A stretch of DNA of 64,000 nt from Pseudomonas sp. P8_241 (GTDB taxonomy: Bacteria > Pseudomonadota > Gammaproteobacteria > Pseudomonadales > Pseudomonadaceae): the NCBI RefSeq assembly GCF_034008315.1, contig NZ_CP125377.1, forward strand, positions 2,616,001-2,680,000. The letters run 5' to 3'. The number at the start of each line of letters is the position of its first letter. Positions within the stretch are counted from its first letter, which is position 1. The position numbers and the translations under genes are program-made. Positions 35,043-45,451 of this stretch are shown here, in pieces. Under the pieces are notes generated by a model. That model ran no database searches and was not told the origin of the DNA. It saw nothing but the letters and a program-made list of their open reading frames with translations.

Positions 35043-36317
35043 TCACAGGGCGCTGGCATCGGCCTCGTGTTCGTCAGCGAATGCCATGAACACGTCCAGA
35101 TCGAGGATATCCAGCGGGATCCGGGAAATGAAGGCAGAAAAGGCCAGGTTCGCGGCGAGCCGACGCAGATCGCTGGCCCAGGCCGGAAGATAAACCGGGC
35201 CCTGGAGCCAGCCGGAGTCGAACAGTGGCGCCAGGCGCAGGGTGTCTCCCAGGCTGAGGCGTCCGGCAAACAGATGGTTGACCAGTTCCGGGCGATTATC
35301 GCGGATCGCGATGCGCAACAGGGTATGCACGCCAAGCAGGCCGGTGAGGTACGCGGCATCCTTGGTAAAGGCCGAACCACCCCGCAGGTCGGCGCCACGG
35401 AATATCCGCTGGGTTGAGCGAAAGGACTCCTCTGGTGACTGACCGGCCGCCACAAACCCTTCAAACACCTGAATGAAGTCGGCCCCGTTCAGCGCCTGTT
35501 GAACCCCCAGTACGCGCAGCGCCAGGCGCCGCAGGCGGTTGATGTCCATGCTGCCGGTGAAGAGCTCGGCGAGGGTGGCGATGCCCTCTTGAGTCTGGGT
35601 CGTGCGGGGAGCTCCCAGACCGAGACTCTTCAGATTGGGTTGGCGTGCGCCGTTTTGTGCCGTCGCCACATGCACGAAGGCCTCATGTTGCAATAACTGG
35701 TTTTTGTCCAGTTCCGAGAACAGTGCGCTGGCGCGCAAGCGAATGCGCGTTGAGCCGGCGATCGCCTTGGCTGCCAGGGTGGGATCGAGAATGACTGAAA
35801 TTCGACCCGGACCGAAAAAATTGTCCAGTTCCGGTTGCATCCAGTCGGCGAAGGTCTGGGCCGGGATATCGGCTTCGCTCGGCGCAATTCGGCTGCCGCC
35901 GAGCAATGCATCGGTGGTCTCGAGGAAAAAACGCGCCGCGTCCAGCATGGTCAGTTTCAGGCGCGGGTAATCGAAATCCGGTCGCCGGTACAACGCTGAG
36001 GAATATTGAGTGAACGCAGGGGTGCCTATGGCGCCGAGCATCCGCCCGGCCATGGCATAGCTGCGCGCTGTCACGGCCAGGTGATGCCCGGCCGGATGCT
36101 GCTGATCGCAGCGGCCAGCAAACGTTTCCAGAGCGGCGATGTCGGCACTGTGATCACGCGGCGGCAGTTCGACGCGAGGTAATCGGGCTTTACCGCCACG
36201 CCAATGCTCCAGGAAGTCTTCCTCCACCCCGTCCGGCCAGGCCAGGGCGTCCAGTACGCGGATCTTGCAGGCCAGTCGGGGCAGTGCAGCATCGAGTTCG
36301 GGCAGCGAGGCGCTCAT
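35043..36317 (-). CDS. DUF1704 (QEGLA-motif) metallopeptidase-like protein
   Basis: A 424-residue cytoplasmic protein. QHEAFVHVATAQNGARQP contains an HExxxH zinc-binding set, and TTQTQEGIATLAELFTGSMD is the QEG(L/I)A motif that names the family (annotated as flavohemoglobin expression-modulating QEGLA motif protein). GRISVILDPTLAAKAIAGST precedes it. Relatives in animals are tyrosine-tubulin carboxypeptidases, so a peptidase role is plausible. The ATG at 36317 follows AAGGAGATATCC; the frame reaches 36350 with no better start. It is single and stops just downstream of the riboswitch's far side. Confidence 0.85.
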   Translation of the reverse strand: MSASLPELDAALPRLACKIRVLDALAWPDGVEEDFLEHWRGGKARLPRVELPPRDHSADIAALETFAGRCDQQHPAGHHLAVTARSYAMAGRMLGAIGTPAFTQYSSALYRRPDFDYPRLKLTMLDAARFFLETTDALLGGSRIAPSEADIPAQTFADWMQPELDNFFGPGRISVILDPTLAAKAIAGSTRIRLRASALFSELDKNQLLQHEAFVHVATAQNGARQPNLKSLGLGAPRTTQTQEGIATLAELFTGSMDINRLRRLALRVLGVQQALNGADFIQVFEGFVAAGQSPEESFRSTQRIFRGADLRGGSAFTKDAAYLTGLLGVHTLLRIAIRDNRPELVNHLFAGRLSLGDTLRLAPLFDSGWLQGPVYLPAWASDLRRLAANLAFSAFISRIPLDILDLDVFMAFADEHEADASAL

Positions 36318-36550
36318 GGATATCTCCTTGCAGCAAGCGTTCATCGCCAAAGTTTAGTCGCTGCCCGGGGGCATTTTGCGAACTTTGCACATAACGCTCC
36401 TTGCGGGACTGCCCTTGGAGCCCTATCGTCAGATCTCATGTGCCACAAAGCAGTTTTGTGGGTTTTGAGCGAACAATGTCAGGCACATTTCCCTGAACAT
36501 CGCCGGTGAGCCTGAGACGCGACCGGAAGATTTCGAATTGGAGAACGATC

Positions 36551-36817
36551 ATGATTCGCACGCACAGTTTGAAGGCTCTGGCAGCAGCGTTCATCGTTGT
36601 CGCTGGCGCGCAGTGGATATCGCTACCAGTCTACGCGACCGAGCAGGGTGAACAGCGGCGTGACGCGCGCGATACCCGCCAGGATGGGCGCTCCACGGCA
36701 CGGCAAACCAAGCAGGATTGCAGAAAGAGCAACGACAAGACCAACGTCGATTGCCGCCAGGAAAAGCGCAGCACCAAGCAGGATACCCGTCGCGAGGCCC
36801 GGGACATCAAATACTGA
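36551..36817 (+). CDS. Small exported, highly charged repeat protein
   Basis: An 88-residue protein with signal peptide (AAAFIVVAGAQWISLPVYA) and a mature part of about 55 residues made almost only of R, D, Q, K and T with repeats like RRDARDTRQDGRSTARQTKQ. Two cysteines (QDCRKSN, VDCRQEK) are spaced ten apart. A TTGGAGAACGATC site precedes the ATG. No function is recognised; the unfolded charged tail could bind nucleic acid, polyanions or act as a stress-related filler. It is upstream of the HD-GYP regulator, same strand, 133 bases apart. Confidence 0.7.
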   Translation: MIRTHSLKALAAAFIVVAGAQWISLPVYATEQGEQRRDARDTRQDGRSTARQTKQDCRKSNDKTNVDCRQEKRSTKQDTRREARDIKY

Positions 36818-36950
36818 TCCTCGGGCGACCGATTGCCTGGATCATGATGCGCGCAGCCAGGCGACAGGCTGGTATGACCGCTAAGCTTTGCTTCGCCGGG
36901 GTGCAATTGTTGCCTTGGAATGCCGATATCTGACAAGGGAGTCGCCCGCC

Positions 36951-38108
36951 ATGAGCGTCGAACAGCGTCATTACACTGCGCCGACCCTCCTGGTGGTCGA
37001 TGACACGCCCGATAACCTGATGCTGATGACCGATCTGCTCAAGGATCGATACCGGGTCAAGGCCGCCAACAGCGGTGAGAAGGCGTTGCGGGTATTGCAG
37101 GGCGATACGCTCCCGGACTTGATCCTGCTCGACATCATGATGCCCGGGATGTCCGGCCATGAAGTGGCGCAGCGGCTCAAGCGCGACCCGCGCACCCGCG
37201 ACATTCCGATCATCTTCCTGACCGCCATGGCCGGGACCGACGATGAGATCCATGGCCTGGAGCTGGGGGCGGTCGACTACATCACCAAACCGATCAGGCC
37301 GGCGCTGGTACTGGCGCGGGTCGATACCCAGCTCAAGCTCAAGGCCGCTAAAGACTTCCTGCGCGATCAAAACGACTATCTGGAAAAGGAAGTGCAGCGC
37401 CGGACTCGCGAAGTGATTGCGATCCAGGACGTGGCCATCCAGGCCATGGCTTCACTGGCCGAGACGCGTGATAACGAAACCGGCAACCATATCCGCCGGA
37501 CCCAGCATTACATCAAGGTGCTGGCCGAGCATCTGCGTGAACATCCGCGTTTCAGTCTCTTCCTCAGCGAGGAGACCATCGAGCTGCTCTTCAAGTCGGC
37601 GCCGCTGCATGACATCGGCAAGATCGGCATTCCCGACCATATCCTCCTCAAGCCGGGACGCTTCACTGAGGAAGAGTTCGAGATCATGAAAACTCATACA
37701 ACGCTGGGGCGTGACGCCATCCAGCATGCCGAGGATGCGCTGGGCATTCGCGTCGACTTCCTCAATCTGGCCAAGGAGATTGCCTACAGTCACCAGGAGA
37801 AATGGGACGGCAGCGGGTACCCGCAGGGGCTGGCGGCTGACGACATTCCCATCAGCGCCCGGTTGATGGCGGTGGCCGATGTCTATGACGCGCTGATCAG
37901 CCGGCGGGTCTATAAATCCGGAATGCCCCACGAGCAAGCCGTCGAGATTATCCGGCAGGGGCGAGGCAGCCACTTTGACCCGGACATCTGCGACGCCTTC
38001 CTGGCCTGCGTTGAACAGTTTCGGGCTGTTGCCGAGCGTTTCGCCGACACCAATCAGGACATGGCAGCCAAACAGGCCGCCCTGGAACGTAGCGGCCAGT
38101 CGCTTTGA
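36951..38108 (+). CDS. Two-component response regulator with HD-GYP output
   Basis: A 385-residue protein. Receiver domain residues 12-130: LLVVDDTPDNL acidic pair, phosphoacceptor D61 in LILLDIMMPGMSG, and the conserved Lys in YITKPI. A short coiled coil follows (FLRDQNDYLEKEVQRRTREV), then an HD-GYP domain: NETGNHIRRTQHY, LHDIGKIGIPDHIL, HQEKWDGSGYPQGLAADDIP and ADVYDAL. All the metal ligands and the GYP are present, so it should hydrolyse cyclic di-GMP when phosphorylated. AAGGGAGTCGCCCGCC precedes the ATG at 36951. The hybrid kinase starting 57 bases downstream is the likely partner. Confidence 0.95.
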   Translation: MSVEQRHYTAPTLLVVDDTPDNLMLMTDLLKDRYRVKAANSGEKALRVLQGDTLPDLILLDIMMPGMSGHEVAQRLKRDPRTRDIPIIFLTAMAGTDDEIHGLELGAVDYITKPIRPALVLARVDTQLKLKAAKDFLRDQNDYLEKEVQRRTREVIAIQDVAIQAMASLAETRDNETGNHIRRTQHYIKVLAEHLREHPRFSLFLSEETIELLFKSAPLHDIGKIGIPDHILLKPGRFTEEEFEIMKTHTTLGRDAIQHAEDALGIRVDFLNLAKEIAYSHQEKWDGSGYPQGLAADDIPISARLMAVADVYDALISRRVYKSGMPHEQAVEIIRQGRGSHFDPDICDAFLACVEQFRAVAERFADTNQDMAAKQAALERSGQSL

Positions 38109-38165
38109 GCCCGGTACTTCCCACTCCCTTCACCCGTATTTTTATCAGGATCACGAGGACAGGCC

Positions 38166-41100
38166 ATGGCCGGATTGCGCACCCTGCTTGAGCGCCTTGC
38201 GCTTCTGCACAAACTGATCCTGGGGTTTGCCGCGCTACTGCTGTTGGTGCTGGTGCTCGGTGTACAAAGCCTGCGGACCCAGCATTCGCTGGAGCAGGAC
38301 ATGCAGAACCTCTACCTCCAGGAACTGGTGGGCATGGAGTACTTGCATGAAGCGCGGGTGCAACTGCCCCATATGATGCAAGCACTGCAGCGTGCGGTGG
38401 GCACCGACAGCGCATCGATCCGCGTCGAATCCCTGCAGCAGTTGCATGACATCCAGAATCGGCTGCAGCTTTCGCTGGCCCAGGCCAAAGTGACCCTGCG
38501 GCGGGCGGAGAATCTGGCGCGTCTCGCCGAGTTCGACCTGCTGCTGCAACAGTTGCAGCGCCATGGCGATCACGCCTTTCAATTGATCGATCAGGGCCAG
38601 CAGAGTCAGGCGTTGGTGCTGCTCAATAGCAGTGAGTTCCAGCAACTGGCTCAGCAGGCCGACACCCTTTTGTACGCGATCGCCCAGATCAAGGAAGCCT
38701 CGATTCGCGATACGGCCAAGGACATTGCCGACTATGCCGAACGCAGCACTCTGCTGACCTACATATTGTTGTTCGGAGGCCTGTCGCTGGCGCTGCTGTT
38801 GTCCTGGCTGGTCAGCCAGTCGATTCGCAATCCGCTCAACCGGGTGCGGGTGGCCGTGGACCAGTTGGCCGCCGGGCAGCTTGACCAGCCGATCCCTCAC
38901 ACCGACATGAATAACGAAACGGGTGACCTGGCACGGGCCATCGCCAAACTGCAGAGCGAGTCGCAACAGCTTGAGCACCAGCGCTGGATCAAGTCGCATA
39001 CCGCCCAGTTGCAGGTTGATCTGCAACAGGCTGAAACGCCCGCCGAGTTGGCGCAGGTGTTTCTGCAATGCATGGCCAGCCTGCACGGAATCTGCCAAGG
39101 GGTGCTTTACAGCGCGAACGAGGATGCTGGAACGCTGTTGCTGATGGGCCGTTATGCCACCGATGCCGAGCGGCCACCGCAGGCAAAAGTCTTGTTCGGC
39201 GATGGCCTGTTGGGGCAGTGCGCGGTGGATCGCCAGCCCCGTCAGTTTCAGGCGCTGCCGGAGCATCAATGGCGTTTGCATTCGCCGCTTGGTGAGATGA
39301 CGGCCAGTTGTTTGCTGCTGCAACCCATCGTGCGCAGCGAGCGGCTGTTGGGCGTACTCGAACTGGCCGGGCTGGAGCCGTTGGGCGAGCGCGAATTACA
39401 GCTGTTGCACGAGGCCACGCCACGCCTGGCTGCCGCGATGGCGATCCTGGAGCGTAACCAGGCGGTCAAGACGCTGTTGGCAGAAACCCGTCGCCAGGCC
39501 AATGAAATGGCGGAACAGGCGCTGCAACTGGAAGAACAGGCCAAGGCGCTCGAAACCCAGCAGTCGGCCTTGCGTGCGACCGAGGCGTGGTATCGCGGGA
39601 TCATCGAAGCGGCCCCGGACGGCATGCTGGTGGTGGATGCCGACGGAAAGATCCTGCGAACCAATCGCCAACTGGATCAACTGTTCGGTTACGCGGCCGG
39701 TGAGTTGCTTGGCGAGAAAATCGAACGTCTGGTGCCGGTCGCCAGTCGAGAGCGCCACGTGGGGCTGCGCAAGGACTTCGTGGCCCACGGCGACACTCGC
39801 CAGATGGGAAGCTATCTGGATGACCTGCAAGGGGTGCGCAAGGACGGCAGCCACTTTTCGGCAGAGATCAGCCTGTCGCATCTGCCGAGTCTGGACGGGG
39901 GTGAAACCTGCGTGTGCGCTTCGGTGCGCGATGTCAGTGAGCGCCGTCAGTTGCAAGCGGCGCTCAAGGCCAGTGAGTCGCAGTTGCGCGCCGTGCTCGA
40001 CAGCAGCCCGGTGGCCATGGTGATCAGAGACTTCGATGGGCGTCCGAGCTACTGCAATCCGCAGTTCAACAGTTTGTTCGGAACCCGTCTGGCTGAACTT
40101 GAGGGGACGGATCCGGCGCAGTTCTGGGTCGATCCGCAGGCACGCCAGCGCTTTCTCGCTGCGGCCTCTCAAGGTCAGGTGCTGAATTTCGAGACCACGA
40201 TGCAGCGAGCCGGTGGTGAACGCTTCGACGTACTGGTGTCGGCTGTCTCGATGACACTGGGCGAGCGGGGCATGGATGCCAATTGGTACTTTGACATCAC
40301 CGATCGCAAGACCGCCGAGGCCGAGGTGCAGCGCGCGCGCGAGGCTGCGGAGGAGGCGACCCGGGCCAAGAGCGACTTCCTGGCCACCATGAGCCACGAA
40401 ATCCGCACACCGATGAACGCCATCATCGGCATGAGCCATCTGGCGTTGCGCACCGAACTCGACCACCGCCAGCGCAACTACATCGAAAAGGTCCATCGCT
40501 CGGCCGAAAGCCTGCTGGGCATCATCAACGATATCCTCGATTTCTCCAGGATCGAGGCCGGCAAGATGAACCTCGAACACATCCCTTTCCATCTCGAGGA
40601 CGTGCTCGACGGCTTCGCCAGCATGATTGGCCTGAAAGCCGAGGACAAAGGCCTGGAATTACTGTTCAACACGGCGCCTGAACTGCCGACTGCGTTAGTC
40701 GGCGATCCGTTGCGCCTGGGCCAGGTGCTGATCAACCTGGGCAACAATGCGACGAAGTTCACCGAGCAGGGCGAGATTGTGCTCGGTGCAGAACTGCGAA
40801 GCGCCGAAGGTGAGCAGGCGCAGTTGCATTTCTGGATGCGCGACAGCGGGATCGGCATGAGCGCCGAACAATGCTCGCGCATGTTTCAACCGTTCAGCCA
40901 GGCCGACAGTTCCACCACGCGTAAATACGGCGGCACCGGGTTGGGGCTGGCCATCTCCAAGCATCTGGTGGAACTGATGGGCGGGACAATCTGGGTGGAG
41001 AGCGAGCCGGGCATAGGGTCTACTTTTCATTTCGAGGTAAGCGTGGGCGTGCAGCGCGACGGCCATCTGCGCCGCATGTTGACCGCCGACGAATTGGTGG

Positions 41101-42563
41101 GCAGCCGTGTGCTGGTTGTCGACGACAACGCCACGGCGCGCGAGATTCTGTCCGACATGGCGCGCAGTTTTGGCGTCGAAGTGGACGTCGCGCAAAGTGG
41201 CCGAGCCGCATTGGCCATGTTGGTGGAAGCCGAAACCAGGACGCTGCCCTATGACCTGGTGCTGATGGATTGGCGTATGCCCGGCATGGATGGCGTGGAG
41301 ACGGTGCGGCAGATGCAGGCTGCCAAACTGATGAAAACGCCGTCGGTGATCATGGTCACCGCGTTCGGTCGCGAAGAGGTCCGCGAAGAAGCCAGTCGGC
41401 ACGGCCTTCAATTTCCGGTGGTACTGACCAAACCGGTGACGCCGTCGACGTTGCTGGAGGCGCTGGGCACAGTACTGGGCAAAATTCCTCACGTCGATAC
41501 CCGGGCCAACAAGCGCACCGACCAGAGCGCCAGCGCCATGGCCAGCCTGCGTGGCGCGCGATTGTTGCTGGTGGAAGACAATGAGCTGAACCGTGAGCTG
41601 GCGTGTGAATTGCTGGAAAGCGCGGGCATCGAGCTGTTGCTGGCCAATCATGGCAAGGAAGCGCTCGACCACTTGGAGCGGGACCCGCACTTCGATGGTG
41701 TGTTGATGGACTGCCAGATGCCAGTGATGGACGGGTATACCGCAACCCGCAAAATACGCGAGCAGCCTCGTTGGGCGAAGCTGCCGGTGATCGCCATGAC
41801 GGCCGACGCCATGGCGGGGGACCGCGAGCGGGCGCTTGCCTGCGGCATGAACGATCACATCTCCAAACCCTTGAACGTCGATGACATGTTCGCCACGTTG
41901 GCCAGGTGGATACATCCGGGACCGGGTCGCGGCGCTCCTGTTGTGGTCATTTCACCGCTCACGACAGAGTCTACAGACGTGCTGCCGGCCAACCTTCCCG
42001 GTATTGAATTGAGTTCAGGCCTGAGCACGTGTATGGGCAAGGTCGAGCTCTACCTGCGCCTGCTTCGCAAGTTTCGCACCAGCCAGCAGTCTTTTAGCGC
42101 CGAGTTCCTGGCGGCCCGGGCTGACAGCGATCCGCAGATGGCAATCAGATTGGCCCACACCTTGCGCGGGACGGCCGGCAACATCGGTGCTATTGATCTG
42201 GCGGACGCCGCCGGCATCCTGGAACAGGCGTGCCTGAGCGGTGGAGCAGGGCAGGACCTGACAGATTCGCTGGTGGAGGTCGAACGCTGCCTGGCCATCG
42301 TGCTGGCAGGATTGTCGATGCTGACCGAACCGACAGCACCCATAGACGCCGTCACCGCACCTTTCAATAGCGAATGGCAGACGCAATTGGCCCACGTCCG
42401 GCATCTGCTGGCCGAGAGCGACACGCTGGCGCTGACCGCCCTGCACCAACTGCAGGGGCTGGCATCAGGCCCTCGGCTCGTCGAGCAGTTGCACCGGGTG
42501 GTCCAGCAAGCGGAGAGCTTCGATTTCGATCAGGCGCTGGAGTTGCTCGAAAACCTGTCCTGA
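38166..42563 (+). CDS. Hybrid sensor histidine kinase with GAF, PAS, two receivers and HPt
   Basis: A 1465-residue multi-domain kinase. Order: helix at about 13-35; periplasmic region to about 195; second helix [24 protein letters not shown] to about 270; GAF about 285-430; a coiled stretch; two PAS domains about 470-715; HisKA with phospho-His 744 ([14 protein letters not shown]); HATPase with the N, G1 and G2 boxes ([25 protein letters not shown]); receiver 1 with D1035 ([11 protein letters not shown]); receiver 2 with D1182 ([11 protein letters not shown]); and C-terminal HPt with H1331 ([14 protein letters not shown]). All phosphotransfer residues are intact, so a full His-Asp-His relay is possible, ending on the HD-GYP regulator encoded upstream. 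The input is unknown. Confidence 0.95.
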   Translation: MAGLRTLLERLALLHKLILGFAALLLLVLVLGVQSLRTQHSLEQDMQNLYLQELVGMEYLHEARVQLPHMMQALQRAVGTDSASIRVESLQQLHDIQNRLQLSLAQAKVTLRRAENLARLAEFDLLLQQLQRHGDHAFQLIDQGQQSQALVLLNSSEFQQLAQQADTLLYAIAQIKEASIRDTAKDIADYAERSTLLTYILLFGGLSLALLLSWLVSQSIRNPLNRVRVAVDQLAAGQLDQPIPHTDMNNETGDLARAIAKLQSESQQLEHQRWIKSHTAQLQVDLQQAETPAELAQVFLQCMASLHGICQGVLYSANEDAGTLLLMGRYATDAERPPQAKVLFGDGLLGQCAVDRQPRQFQALPEHQWRLHSPLGEMTASCLLLQPIVRSERLLGVLELAGLEPLGERELQLLHEATPRLAAAMAILERNQAVKTLLAETRRQANEMAEQALQLEEQAKALETQQSALRATEAWYRGIIEAAPDGMLVVDADGKILRTNRQLDQLFGYAAGELLGEKIERLVPVASRERHVGLRKDFVAHGDTRQMGSYLDDLQGVRKDGSHFSAEISLSHLPSLDGGETCVCASVRDVSERRQLQAALKASESQLRAVLDSSPVAMVIRDFDGRPSYCNPQFNSLFGTRLAELEGTDPAQFWVDPQARQRFLAAASQGQVLNFETTMQRAGGERFDVLVSAVSMTLGERGMDANWYFDITDRKTAEAEVQRAREAAEEATRAKSDFLATMSHEIRTPMNAIIGMSHLALRTELDHRQRNYIEKVHRSAESLLGIINDILDFSRIEAGKMNLEHIPFHLEDVLDGFASMIGLKAEDKGLELLFNTAPELPTALVGDPLRLGQVLINLGNNATKFTEQGEIVLGAELRSAEGEQAQLHFWMRDSGIGMSAEQCSRMFQPFSQADSSTTRKYGGTGLGLAISKHLVELMGGTIWVESEPGIGSTFHFEVSVGVQRDGHLRRMLTADELVGSRVLVVDDNATAREILSDMARSFGVEVDVAQSGRAALAMLVEAETRTLPYDLVLMDWRMPGMDGVETVRQMQAAKLMKTPSVIMVTAFGREEVREEASRHGLQFPVVLTKPVTPSTLLEALGTVLGKIPHVDTRANKRTDQSASAMASLRGARLLLVEDNELNRELACELLESAGIELLLANHGKEALDHLERDPHFDGVLMDCQMPVMDGYTATRKIREQPRWAKLPVIAMTADAMAGDRERALACGMNDHISKPLNVDDMFATLARWIHPGPGRGAPVVVISPLTTESTDVLPANLPGIELSSGLSTCMGKVELYLRLLRKFRTSQQSFSAEFLAARADSDPQMAIRLAHTLRGTAGNIGAIDLADAAGILEQACLSGGAGQDLTDSLVEVERCLAIVLAGLSMLTEPTAPIDAVTAPFNSEWQTQLAHVRHLLAESDTLALTALHQLQGLASGPRLVEQLHRVVQQAESFDFDQALELLENLS

Positions 42564-42702
42564 TCAAATCCGGGGGAAATGGTCGGAAACTTCGACACGC
42601 TGCCTGAACCGGGCTTTACTGAAATTAGCCGTGCAGATTGCCGTGGGGTCGTAATCATAGGCGGGTTCCTGAGGTCAGAACACATCCAGCGAGGACGAGG
42701 CT

Positions 42703-44274
42703 TTGCCCATCTACCGGTTCCTCCCCGTCCTGGTGTTCGCACTGCTGTTCGCACTGCTGTTCGCTGGCTGCGCCACCCCCACGCGTTTGCCTCATGACTT
42801 CAGCGCGGCGATTCCCGCCAGCGATTCGGCTTTCGGGCGCTCCATCCAGGCGCAAGCCGCGCCACACGAAGGACGCTCCGGTTTTCGCCTGCTGCCCAAC
42901 AGCAGTGAAGCGTTTCGGGCGCGCGCCGAGCTGATCCGCAATGCGCAGAAAAGCGTCGATCTGCAGTACTACATCGTGCATAACGGCCTCAGCACCCGGG
43001 CATTGGTGCGTGAAATTCTGCTGGCCGCTGACCGTGGCGTGCGCATACGCATCTTGCTCGATGACACGGCCAGTGACGGGCAGGAGGAGGTCATCGCCAC
43101 ATTGGCCGTGCACCCGAATATCCATATCCGTGTGTTCAATCCCCTGCATCTGGGGCGCAGCACCATGGTGACCCGAACCATGGGGCGCCTGCTCGATCTT
43201 TCCCAGCAGCACCGGCGCATGCACAACAAACTGTGGCTGGCCGACAACAGTGTCGCCATTGTCGGCGGACGCAATTTGGGGGATGAGTATTTCGACGCCA
43301 AACCCGATCTCAACTTCACCGACATGGACCTGCTGTGCATCGGCCCGGTTGCCCAGCAGTTGGGCGTGAGCTTCGATCAATACTGGAACAGCGGCCTGAG
43401 CCAGTCGATCAGTGATTTCCTGATCAACAAGCCTACCGCCGATGACTTGCTCCAGAGCCGGCACCGCCTGGAGCAATCGCTCCAGACCACACGTATCGAG
43501 AACAAGGCTCTGTACGATCACCTCATGACCTACCGTTCCCGCCCGCAACTCGCCAATTGGCGCAAGCAGATGATCTGGGCCTACGGCAAGGTAATGTGGG
43601 ACGCACCGAGCAAGGTGCTGGCCGACGACGAACCGGCGCGTTCTCTGTTGATGGCCACGCAGCTGCGGCCTGAGCTCGACAGCGTCAACAAGGAGCTGAT
43701 CATGATTTCGGCGTATTTCGTGCCGCAACAATCGGGCATGCGTTACTTGCTCGGTCGTGCCGATGCCGGTGTCGATGTGCGCTTGTTGACCAACTCGCTG
43801 GAAGCCACCGATGTGCCGGCGGTGCATGGAGGCTATGCACCTTATCGCAAGGAGCTGCTCGAGCATGGGGTGAAGCTCTATGAGCTGCGGCGTCAGCCTG
43901 ACGACCCCAGTGGCGGTTCTTCTTCATTTGGTTTCAGCGGGGGGTCGGATTCCAGCTTGCACACCAAGGCCATGATCCTCGACCAGAAAAAAGTGTTCAT
44001 CGGCTCGTTCAATTTCGACCCGCGCTCAGTCCTCTGGAACACCGAAGTCGGAGTACTGGTCGATAGTCCTGAACTGGCCGGCTATGTGCGCAAGTTGGCG
44101 CTTGAGGGCATGGCGCCCGCCATGAGTTACCAGGCCCGGCTGGAACATGGCGAAATCGTCTGGGTCACGGAGGACGACGACCAACTGCATACCTTGCACA
44201 AGGAACCCGGTGGAAAATGGCGCAGCTTCAAAGCCTGGCTCAGTGACAAGATCGGCCTGGAGAAAATGCTCTGA
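42703..44274 (+). CDS. Phospholipase D-type lipoprotein (cardiolipin synthase ClsC/YmdC-like)
   Basis: A 523-residue lipoprotein with lipobox LLFAGC at residues 19-24. It has two HKD motifs: MHNKLWLADNSVAIVGGRNL and LHTKAMILDQKKVFIGSFNF, with QKSVDLQYYIVHNGLSTR before the first. This arrangement matches ClsC-type phosphatidyl transferases that make cardiolipin in the cell envelope. The start is TTG at 42703 with GAGGACGAGG just before it; no ATG serves. The signal peptide contains a direct 12-bp duplication (codons for FALLFALL). A charged segment DQLHTLHKEPGGKWRSFKAW ends the protein. Confidence 0.9.
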   Translation: MPIYRFLPVLVFALLFALLFAGCATPTRLPHDFSAAIPASDSAFGRSIQAQAAPHEGRSGFRLLPNSSEAFRARAELIRNAQKSVDLQYYIVHNGLSTRALVREILLAADRGVRIRILLDDTASDGQEEVIATLAVHPNIHIRVFNPLHLGRSTMVTRTMGRLLDLSQQHRRMHNKLWLADNSVAIVGGRNLGDEYFDAKPDLNFTDMDLLCIGPVAQQLGVSFDQYWNSGLSQSISDFLINKPTADDLLQSRHRLEQSLQTTRIENKALYDHLMTYRSRPQLANWRKQMIWAYGKVMWDAPSKVLADDEPARSLLMATQLRPELDSVNKELIMISAYFVPQQSGMRYLLGRADAGVDVRLLTNSLEATDVPAVHGGYAPYRKELLEHGVKLYELRRQPDDPSGGSSSFGFSGGSDSSLHTKAMILDQKKVFIGSFNFDPRSVLWNTEVGVLVDSPELAGYVRKLALEGMAPAMSYQARLEHGEIVWVTEDDDQLHTLHKEPGGKWRSFKAWLSDKIGLEKML

Positions 44275-44462
44275 TCGGTGCGCCCCGGATCGATGGAAAC
44301 ATTTTGTCATGAAATGAAAAAGCGCTGTCGTCGATTGAAAAGTGAGAAACCTTCCCCTCGATAACACTCCTTCTTGCGAAATGCACGGCAATCGCATTTC
44401 GCATGTTCGACCGGCCGACGCGATGCCCGGCCGTACAACCTTCAGTCGTAAGGAGAATAAGA

Positions 44463-44666
44463 ATGAGTGCAGAACGACTTAAAGGCAGCCTTAACGCCGA
44501 GCTGACCGGTGTGAGTGCCTTTGATGCCATCCATGATGATGGCCCCAACGAGATCAGGCACAGGCAGCAGGACAACGCGCACGCGCAGTTCAAACCCGAT
44601 CAGGGTATTTTCCAGCCGGACTACCTCGCTCATGTCCTGCGCTTCGGTGTATTTGAAGAACACTGA
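44463..44666 (+). CDS. Small hypothetical protein
   Basis: A 67-residue product (MSAERLKGSLNAELTGVSAF...) supported mainly by an excellent TAAGGAGAATAAGA ribosome site. No known motif, no signal peptide. An overlapping reverse frame (44442-44663) looks equally long but has a poorer start. It stands alone, 190 bases after the phospholipase gene. Confidence 0.5.
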   Translation: MSAERLKGSLNAELTGVSAFDAIHDDGPNEIRHRQQDNAHAQFKPDQGIFQPDYLAHVLRFGVFEEH

Positions 44667-44734
44667 GAAGTCACTGCGTTGGCGCAGGCCTCGGCCCGCC
44701 GGTCAGTCCGGTGGATCTCCGGCCGCAATGAGGG

Positions 44735-45358
44735 TCAGGGGCTTCGGGGCGGTTGCGCTTCGACAGCGGCGGGTCTCAAGGCTTTGTCCACCTGGTTTTG
44801 AATCTCGTAGGCAGGTGCCTCTACGGCTGAATAGTCACGGGTGTAGCGAGTGGCAAACTCGCGAACGCCCCATTGCTGGTATTGCTCCACGTGCTTCAAC
44901 TCATGCGCCCACAGCGCGACGTTGTTCACCGCATCATCAGGGTTGCGAAAGACGATGAGGTCGACAAGGGTGACGGCATTGATATCGGGATTTTGCAGCA
45001 GGGTGTTGGCGGCGTTCAGCTCCGTTTCATCACCGATTTTGTAGCGAGCCGAGTCGAGCACCTGGATGTCATAGAAGGGTTCGAGTTGCGCCCGGATGTT
45101 CAGCGGGATCGGTTGAACATCGCCCGTTGCCGCGTTGTTGCGCGACAGCACGATCCAGTTTTCCAATCCCGAGGCTGCCAGTTGGTTCATCTCATCGAAG
45201 ATCGTCCCAACGTCCTCTTCGGAACCGGGCGCACAAAAACAGGCGACCACGCAGACTTGGAATTGCCCTGTCGGGCAGGCGATAACAGATGACGCAGCGC
45301 CACTGCAAAAAAGCAATAACGCCAACCGCAAAACATGACGGGAAAAGACAGCTGGCAA
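44735..45358 (-). CDS. Exported putative zinc metallopeptidase (DUF4157-like, HELKH motif)
   Basis: A 207-residue protein. The frame opens further upstream inside a parA remnant, but a TTG at 45358 has GGAG six bases before it and starts a signal peptide (SRHVLRLALLLFCSGAASS...). The mature N-terminus is Cys-rich (ACPTGQFQVCVVACFCAPGS). The core AINVV-type strand plus VALWAHELKHVEQYQQWGVR gives the HExxH zinc site seen in DUF4157 (extracellular toxin/eCIS-associated) proteins; ETELNAANTLLQNPDINAVT and RYTRDYSAVEAPAYEIQNQV complete it. Substrate unknown. Confidence 0.75.
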   Translation of the reverse strand: MPAVFSRHVLRLALLLFCSGAASSVIACPTGQFQVCVVACFCAPGSEEDVGTIFDEMNQLAASGLENWIVLSRNNAATGDVQPIPLNIRAQLEPFYDIQVLDSARYKIGDETELNAANTLLQNPDINAVTLVDLIVFRNPDDAVNNVALWAHELKHVEQYQQWGVREFATRYTRDYSAVEAPAYEIQNQVDKALRPAAVEAQPPRSP

Positions 45359-45374
45359 GGGGGGCTCCAAAGGC

Positions 45375-45434
45375 GTACCAGGCCATAAACTTTCATTGGA
45401 ATTCGCCAGTCTGTTTTCCAAGTTGGGGCGAGGC
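45375..45434 (+). pseudogene. 3' fragment of a second parA gene
   Basis: In frame this short stretch reads VPGHKLSLEFASLFSKLGRG, against [20 protein letters not shown] at the C-terminus of the ParA encoded at 30009-30782; bases also match closely (CATAAACTTTCATTGGAATT versus CATAAGCTTTCATTGGAGTT). Nothing of parA remains upstream, where the metallopeptidase gene begins on the other strand. Confidence 0.7.
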
Positions 45435-45451
45435 AATCAACCCCCAAGGGC

